From the NCBI GenBank assembly GCA_003555145.1, contig PWID01000254.1, positions 1 through 47,520 on the forward strand: DNA of 47,520 nucleotides. Reading direction: 5' to 3'. The DNA is from Balneolia bacterium. Its GTDB lineage: Bacteria > Bacteroidota > Rhodothermia > Balneolales > Cyclonatronaceae. Position 1 is the first letter of the stretch. Each line of letters starts with the position of its first letter. This document shows positions 43,186-47,520 of this stretch, piece after piece. The notes under the pieces were generated by a model. The model was not told the origin of the DNA. It was given only the letters and a program-made list of their open reading frames with translations, and ran no database searches. The position numbers were made by a program, and so were the translations under genes.

Positions 43186-44040
43186 TCAGATTCGTTTCAG
43201 GTAGGAACCATAGCCGCTTTTCAGCAATGGCTCTGCAAGGGCGTGAAGCTGTTCTTTACTAATGAACCCCATCCGGTAGGCCACTTCTTCGATACAGCCT
43301 ATTTTAAGACCCTGCCGCTCTTCAATAACCTGTACGAACTGCCCGGCCTGCATCAATGAGCCTACTGTACCCGTGTCGAGCCATGCTGTTCCCCGCCCAA
43401 GAATGCCCACATCGAGCTTTCCTTTTTGGAGATAGTGGCGATTGATATCCGTGATTTCATACTCCCCTCTTTCAGATGGCCGCAGCTTTGATGCAATTTC
43501 AACCACCTCATTATCATAGAAGTAAATTCCGGGTACAGCGTAATCCGACCGCGGCTGTTCAGGCTTTTCTTCAATAGAGACGGCTTTTTTGTTGTGATCG
43601 AATTCCACAACACCGTAGCGCTGAGGATCTGTCACCTTATAGGCAAAGACCACGCCTCCGTCAGGATTTTTATGCTGCTGAAGCAATCCACTAAGGCCTT
43701 GTCCGTAAAAGATATTATCACCCAGAATCAGGGCGACACTGTCATCACCAATAAAGTCTTTACCAATAGTAAAAGCCTGCGCTATACCATTAGGTTCAGG
43801 CTGTACAGCGTAGGAGAAGGAACAACCAAGCTGCGATCCATCACCAAGAAGTCGCTCAAAACCTGTCTTATCGTGGGGCGTGGTAATGATGAGGTATTCG
43901 CTGATACCGGCCAGCATCAGAACAGATAGCGGATAATAAATCATCGGCTTGTCGTACACCGGAAGCAACTGCTTGCTTGTAGCCAGTGTAATTGGATGTA
44001 GCCGGGTGCCGGAACCACCGGCCAGTATAATACCTTTCAT
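43186..44040 (-). CDS. rmlA: Glucose-1-phosphate thymidylyltransferase
   Basis: A 284-aa enzyme that makes dTDP-glucose from dTTP and glucose-1-phosphate, the first step to dTDP-rhamnose and other dTDP sugars. The nucleotide-binding [11 protein letters not shown] at the N-terminus, followed by [18 protein letters not shown], and the metal-site LGDNIFYG around residue 110 are clear. EEKP and WLDTGT motifs follow. Length fits RmlA (about 290). No rmlB, C or D are visible here. It is the last gene of a polysaccharide unit going leftwards; the upstream gene ends 91 nt away. Confidence 0.94.
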   Translation of the reverse strand: MKGIILAGGSGTRLHPITLATSKQLLPVYDKPMIYYPLSVLMLAGISEYLIITTPHDKTGFERLLGDGSQLGCSFSYAVQPEPNGIAQAFTIGKDFIGDDSVALILGDNIFYGQGLSGLLQQHKNPDGGVVFAYKVTDPQRYGVVEFDHNKKAVSIEEKPEQPRSDYAVPGIYFYDNEVVEIASKLRPSERGEYEITDINRHYLQKGKLDVGILGRGTAWLDTGTVGSLMQAGQFVQVIEERQGLKIGCIEEVAYRMGFISKEQLHALAEPLLKSGYGSYLKRI

Positions 44041-44114
44041 AAACGTACCTGAGTAAAGCTGAATCAGTTTGGTTAAGGACTTACGGATTTATCGAAACTC
44101 AAAAAAGTCCCATA

Positions 44115-44131
44115 AATCCTTCAGAAGGATT
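44115..44131 (-). terminator. Small hairpin directly after the epimerase gene
   Basis: AATCCTT (44115-44121) and AAGGATT (44125-44131) with a 3-nt loop, abutting the stop codon at 44132. The T run on the minus strand starts about 10 nt later (ACTTTTTTG), so it is only a weak terminator candidate; it may attenuate rmlA. Confidence 0.35.
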
Positions 44132-45187
44132 CTAACCTACTTTATAATATTCTTTATACCAACTCACAAAATTGGCGATACCCTCGCTAATTCCAACCTG
44201 TGGCCTGTAATCGATATAATCGAACAGAGCTTCTACATCAGCCCAGGTTTTGGGCACGTCTCCGGGCTGTATTTCCATCATGTTTTTCTCAGCCTTTGTT
44301 CCGAGATTTTTCTCAATTTCGCTTATAAAATCAAGAAGTTTCACTGGATTATTGTTTCCAATATTAAAAAGCTGGTAAGGTGCAAAGCTGGAAGCCGGAT
44401 CAGGATCATCTCCCGACCACTTGCTGTTAGCTATCGGTGGCTTATCTACCAGGCGGCGGATACTTTCAACAATATCTCCCACATAGGTAAAGTCGCGCAG
44501 CATATTACCATGGTTGAATACGTCGATCGGCTTTCCATCGGTAATGGCTTTAGTAAACAGGAACAGCGCCATATCCGGGCGACCCCATGGGCCATAAACA
44601 GTAAAAAAGCGAAGTCCTGTGGAAGGAATATTAAACAGGTTGGAGTAGGTATGGGCCATCAGCTCGTTTGCCTTTTTTGATGTAGCATAAAGGCTAACGG
44701 GATGATCCACATTATGGCTAACCGAAAAAGGCATATTTGTGTTTGCTCCGTAAACAGAGCTTGAGGAAGCATAAATCAGGTGCTTAACAGGATAATGACG
44801 ACACCCTTCCAGTATATTCAGGAAACCGGTGATATTAGCATCGATGTACGTATACGGATTCACAAGGCTGTAGCGTACACCGGCCTGTGCGGCAAGGTTT
44901 ACGGCCACGTCGGGCTTTTCTTTTTTGAAAAGCGTAAGGACAGCTTCTTTGTCTTCCAGATTGATTTTATAAAAGCGATATCCGTTGTGCTTCGTACTCT
45001 GAACTGCTCTCTCATATTCAATGCCAGCTGCATCGATTCCTGTTTCTTTAAGACGGTCCAGCTTAAGGTTTACATCATAATAGTCGTTGATGTTATCCAG
45101 TCCAATTACCTCGTGCCCGTCTTTCAGTAATAGTTTTGTGAGGTGAAACCCAATAAAACCGGCCGTACCGGTAATCAATATTTTCAT
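44132..45187 (-). CDS. NAD-dependent epimerase, UDP-glucuronate 4-epimerase type
   Basis: A 351-aa extended SDR enzyme. ITGTAGFIGFHL at residues 4-15 binds NAD, SSSSVYGAN at about 125-134 and YATSKKANEL at about 150 carry the active Ser, Tyr and Lys. LDNINDYYDVNLKLDRL is typical of UDP-glucuronate 4-epimerases (CapI/LpsL, making UDP-galacturonate), and the TVYGPWGRPDMALFLFTKAI stretch is another hallmark. Residues after 340 form a short tail. It lies between the 4,6-dehydratase and rmlA genes in one direction, with 67 and 91 nt spacing. Confidence 0.88.
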   Translation of the reverse strand: MKILITGTAGFIGFHLTKLLLKDGHEVIGLDNINDYYDVNLKLDRLKETGIDAAGIEYERAVQSTKHNGYRFYKINLEDKEAVLTLFKKEKPDVAVNLAAQAGVRYSLVNPYTYIDANITGFLNILEGCRHYPVKHLIYASSSSVYGANTNMPFSVSHNVDHPVSLYATSKKANELMAHTYSNLFNIPSTGLRFFTVYGPWGRPDMALFLFTKAITDGKPIDVFNHGNMLRDFTYVGDIVESIRRLVDKPPIANSKWSGDDPDPASSFAPYQLFNIGNNNPVKLLDFISEIEKNLGTKAEKNMMEIQPGDVPKTWADVEALFDYIDYRPQVGISEGIANFVSWYKEYYKVG

Positions 45188-45253
45188 GTTTTTCTAGTAA
45201 TCAATCCTTTATAGTAGTGAATTCGAATGATACGGTTTTTTTACGATATCAGA

Positions 45254-47173
45254 TTAAACCTTGTTTTGCATATTCATTGTATAACCTGTGAAATTCGGAA
45301 TCATATTGTACAAACACTCGCGAATCCGCTCCTGATCTCCTTCTTCGGCTGCATAGGTAAGTTCGCCAAGCATTTCGTCCAGGTTTTTAATGCCGACGCC
45401 ACTTTTTCTGGCCATAAATATTTTCTCATATCGGGAATGAGTCGTCCCCTCTTCTGCTGTCAGAATTTCTTCATAAAGCTTTTCTCCCGGTCGGGTACCG
45501 GTAAATCTGATTTTTATATCAACATCGGGTTTAAGGCCTGATAGTTTGATGAGGTCGCGGGCTAGATCTACAATTCGCACAGGTTCTCCCATGTCGAGCA
45601 CATACACAGCTCCGTTGTTGTGCATACCACCCGCCTGAAGTACGAGCTGCGAGGCCTCAGGTATTGTCATGAAATAGCGTGTCATTTGCTCGTCGGTTAC
45701 CGTAACGGGACCACCTTTTTTTATCTGTTCCTTAAAGAGTGGTATCACGCTGCCACGGCTGCCGAGCACGTTTCCAAACCGTACTGAAACAAAAATCTGA
45801 TCGTTTTGAGCACGAACTGCTCCCGACTCTACCACATACTCAGCAACGCGTTTAGATGCCCCCATTACGGAGGTTGGGTTCACGGCTTTATCTGTAGAGA
45901 TATTAACAAATCTCTCCGTATCGTATTGCAGAGCCAGGTCTACAAGGTTTCGGGTTCCTAAAATATTATTGAGCACTGCCTGCTCGGGATTCGCTTCCAT
46001 TAAAGGAACATGCTTGTGAGCTGCAGCATGGAAAATCAAATCCGGTTTATAGTTCGAAAAAATACGCTCCAGTGATACCTTATCCCTAACATCGGTGATA
46101 AAAGGCACATACTTTGTCTCAGAATGGTAACGGCTTAATTCTTGCTGAAGCTGGAAAATGCTGTTTTCGCCTCTGCCTACAAGCAGTAAAAGGCCTGGTC
46201 GAAAACGGCAAACCTGTCTTACGATTTCTGAACCAATAGACCCGCCGGCTCCCGTTATCAAGACGGTTTTTCCTTCGATATAGTCTGCAATTTCAGTCAT
46301 GTTAAGCTTAACGGCATCACGACCCAATAAATCCTGTACGTCTACCGTCCTGATTTGTGAAATAGAGACTTTCCCATTAATCAAATCAGACAAACGAGGA
46401 AGCACCTGATGATCTACTTTCAGACTGTTTGTTATCTCTACCACTTCCCGGATAACAGCCGGGTTTGATGGAATAGCCGTGAGTACCATACTGGCATTAG
46501 TTTTTTTCACGACTTCACGCAGTTGCTCGATCGTGCCATACACCGGCAAATCGAGGTAGCGCTGGCTTTGCTTTGCCGGGTCATCGTCGATGAAGCCAAC
46601 TGGTACCATTCGGTTCTCAGGATGGCGAAAGAGCTCTCTTGCCATCATCGTTCCGGCACTTCCGGCACCGATTATGAGTACGCGCTTATTTTTTTTGCCT
46701 GAGTTGCCATTCAAATACTGGTCTTTATTTTCATTGCCAATTCGGGCAAATAGCCGGAAAAAACCAAGAATAAGAATCGATAACATCCCGTCGATAGCGA
46801 TAACGCCGAAAGGAATAGGGTATAAGGATCTGAAGGAGAGCGATACAGCAAAGATGATAGCGGTGGCAAAGCCAATTGCCATTACTATCTTAAATAAATC
46901 CCGAACGCTTACATTATGCCAGGACTGTCTGTGCACGTTAAAAAGCCTGAGCCCAAGTAGTTTTGGAGCAGCTGCCAATGCGGTGTAAATGATTATCATA
47001 TTCATCTCTACTGCATGAATATGCCCCATTCTGATAAGAACAGCTAATGGCGCGCAAGCCAAAAGTACGCTGAAATCCAGTAGAATCTTGACCATATAGC
47101 GTTTTCGAACATCGACGAAGAATTCATACAAAAAGTGATCCGGCGTCAAACTGTTTCTTAGCTTGTTAATCAT
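45254..47173 (-). CDS. Membrane-bound nucleotide-sugar 4,6-dehydratase (FlaA1/PglF/CapD family)
   Basis: A 639-aa protein with about four N-terminal membrane helices (residues about 30-140), a first Rossmann part RVLIIGAGSAGTMMAREL at about 170-190, and a second SDR domain TVLITGAGGSIGSEIV at about 305-320. The catalytic STDKAVNPTSVMGASK has Met in place of the usual SDR Tyr, a hallmark of UDP-GlcNAc-type 4,6-dehydratases such as PglF and WbpM. It makes keto-deoxy sugars for surface glycans. RPGEKLYEE near residue 565 is also typical. It starts a unit of three polysaccharide genes reading leftwards. Confidence 0.9.
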   Translation of the reverse strand: MINKLRNSLTPDHFLYEFFVDVRKRYMVKILLDFSVLLACAPLAVLIRMGHIHAVEMNMIIIYTALAAAPKLLGLRLFNVHRQSWHNVSVRDLFKIVMAIGFATAIIFAVSLSFRSLYPIPFGVIAIDGMLSILILGFFRLFARIGNENKDQYLNGNSGKKNKRVLIIGAGSAGTMMARELFRHPENRMVPVGFIDDDPAKQSQRYLDLPVYGTIEQLREVVKKTNASMVLTAIPSNPAVIREVVEITNSLKVDHQVLPRLSDLINGKVSISQIRTVDVQDLLGRDAVKLNMTEIADYIEGKTVLITGAGGSIGSEIVRQVCRFRPGLLLLVGRGENSIFQLQQELSRYHSETKYVPFITDVRDKVSLERIFSNYKPDLIFHAAAHKHVPLMEANPEQAVLNNILGTRNLVDLALQYDTERFVNISTDKAVNPTSVMGASKRVAEYVVESGAVRAQNDQIFVSVRFGNVLGSRGSVIPLFKEQIKKGGPVTVTDEQMTRYFMTIPEASQLVLQAGGMHNNGAVYVLDMGEPVRIVDLARDLIKLSGLKPDVDIKIRFTGTRPGEKLYEEILTAEEGTTHSRYEKIFMARKSGVGIKNLDEMLGELTYAAEEGDQERIRECLYNMIPNFTGYTMNMQNKV

Positions 47174-47383
47174 AATGATAAAAAATAATGGGTCTCAACG
47201 GATGCTACCTGCGGCTTGCTATGAATAAGATTTCTTAATATAAGATAAATTTCTATTAAACAATGGTATAAATACCCTTATCGGAATATGAAACATTTTA
47301 CATTTATCGCAATTTATTCAAATATGATACTAAATTGGTTCTAATTGTTTTCTCGTTTCTAACCATTCTGCAAATCGGGTTTT

Positions 47384-47518
47384 CTAAAATCCAATTACCG
47401 CACCAAACGATACCACACTGCGATATCTAAACTCATCGTGGTTTTCTTCGGGGTCTGATAACCAGAAAGGCACGTCGTAGCGAAGTACAAACCCTCTTGG
47501 CTTGCCAATCTGATCCGG
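47384..47518 (-). CDS. 3' end of an outer-membrane protein gene (partial)
   Basis: Only the last 44 codons before a TAG stop at 47384-47386 are inside the window. The readable segments include GFVLRYDVPFWLSDP, then EFRYRSVVSFGAVIGF. Alternating hydrophobic residues, Arg/Tyr patches and a final Phe suggest the last strands of an outer-membrane beta-barrel recognised by BamA. Family cannot be determined from this fragment. It is probably the gene before the 4,6-dehydratase in the same direction, with a 210-nt AT-rich gap. Confidence 0.55.
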   Translation of the reverse strand, partial: PDQIGKPRGFVLRYDVPFWLSDPEENHDEFRYRSVVSFGAVIGF

Positions 47519-47520
47519 AA

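Noticed and set aside
1-47520. tRNA, rRNA, CRISPR array, prophage or insertion sequence
   Set aside because: I looked for the T-loop GTTCRAATCC pattern, direct repeats with spacers, transposase and integrase motifs, and saw none; a tRNAscan/Infernal run would be the decisive test.
1-47520. A defence or toxin-antitoxin system
   Set aside because: None of the small genes pair as toxin and antitoxin, and no nuclease, ATPase or reverse transcriptase combination of known defence systems is present.

Overview
The window looks like an ordinary chromosomal stretch from a member of the Balneolota/Rhodothermota/Bacteroidota assemblage, most likely a Balneola- or Gracilimonas-like marine or saline bacterium. 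This is an inference. It rests on a PID-CTERM-type small protein, a FISUMP-domain lipoprotein, a GTP-dependent PEP carboxykinase, an EF-G paralogue with a GHSGSGKTT P-loop, and Bacteroidota-style promoter elements (TTTG, about 20 nt, then TAnnTTTG). Few starts have a strong Shine-Dalgarno sequence. I see no rRNA, tRNA, CRISPR array, phage or insertion sequence. Genes are densely packed on both strands, and many transcription units end in clear intrinsic terminators with A/T tracts, several of them serving both strands.

Layout. 1-4.2 kb: a zinc metalloprotease lipoprotein (-), a small unknown exported protein (+) and a FISUMP lipoprotein (-). 4.5-10.4 kb: a P-type cation ATPase and a secreted tricorn-like S41 protease (+), separated by a long inverted repeat. 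10.5-15.4 kb (-): a Tat-type alkaline phosphatase, a 69-aa PID-CTERM protein with a textbook promoter, class II fumarase, and anhydro-MurNAc kinase. 15.4-19.7 kb (+): an acidic 73-aa protein, an unlisted 41-aa ORF with a strong Shine-Dalgarno and terminator, a degenerate beta-lactamase-fold protein, a cytidylate-kinase-like protein, a small membrane protein and an RsmI-like methyltransferase. 19.9-24.2 kb (-): PEP carboxykinase and an EF-G paralogue. 24.5-25.5 kb (+): L-asparaginase, apparently with an almost leaderless mRNA. 25.6-28.6 kb (-): PurL and a HAD nucleotidase.

28.7-30.7 kb (+): an overlapping pair of bacterial PH-domain membrane proteins (YdbS/YdbT-like). 30.7-33.8 kb (-): an SDR oxidoreductase, a DUF3891 protein, a membrane-anchored alpha/beta hydrolase, a small two-TM protein and acylphosphatase. 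34-39.3 kb (+): a membrane protein, an exonuclease-ligase DNA-repair pair, a further membrane protein, an HhH-GPD-like protein that seems to lack the catalytic Asp, and a DUF420 protein. 39.8-41.0 kb (-): a beta-barrel/coiled-coil/SPOR protein. 41.1-43.2 kb (+): an aldehyde dehydrogenase and a coiled-coil membrane protein. 43.2-47.5 kb (-): the end of a surface-polysaccharide locus (RmlA, UDP-glucuronate-epimerase-like, FlaA1/PglF-type 4,6-dehydratase), then the 3' end of an outer-membrane barrel gene cut by the window edge.

How the genes work together. Central carbon genes (fumC, pckG) lie near each other but in separate units. The cell-envelope theme is strong: AnmK recycling, SPOR protein, PH-domain proteins and the polysaccharide genes. 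The least explained items are the 41-aa ORF, the PID-CTERM gene with a palindrome over its promoter, the beta-lactamase-like pseudoenzyme, the HhH-GPD protein beside the ligase/exonuclease pair, and the recurring ATTAGCAACACAT promoter string. I did not find convincing evidence for a wholly new multi-gene system.
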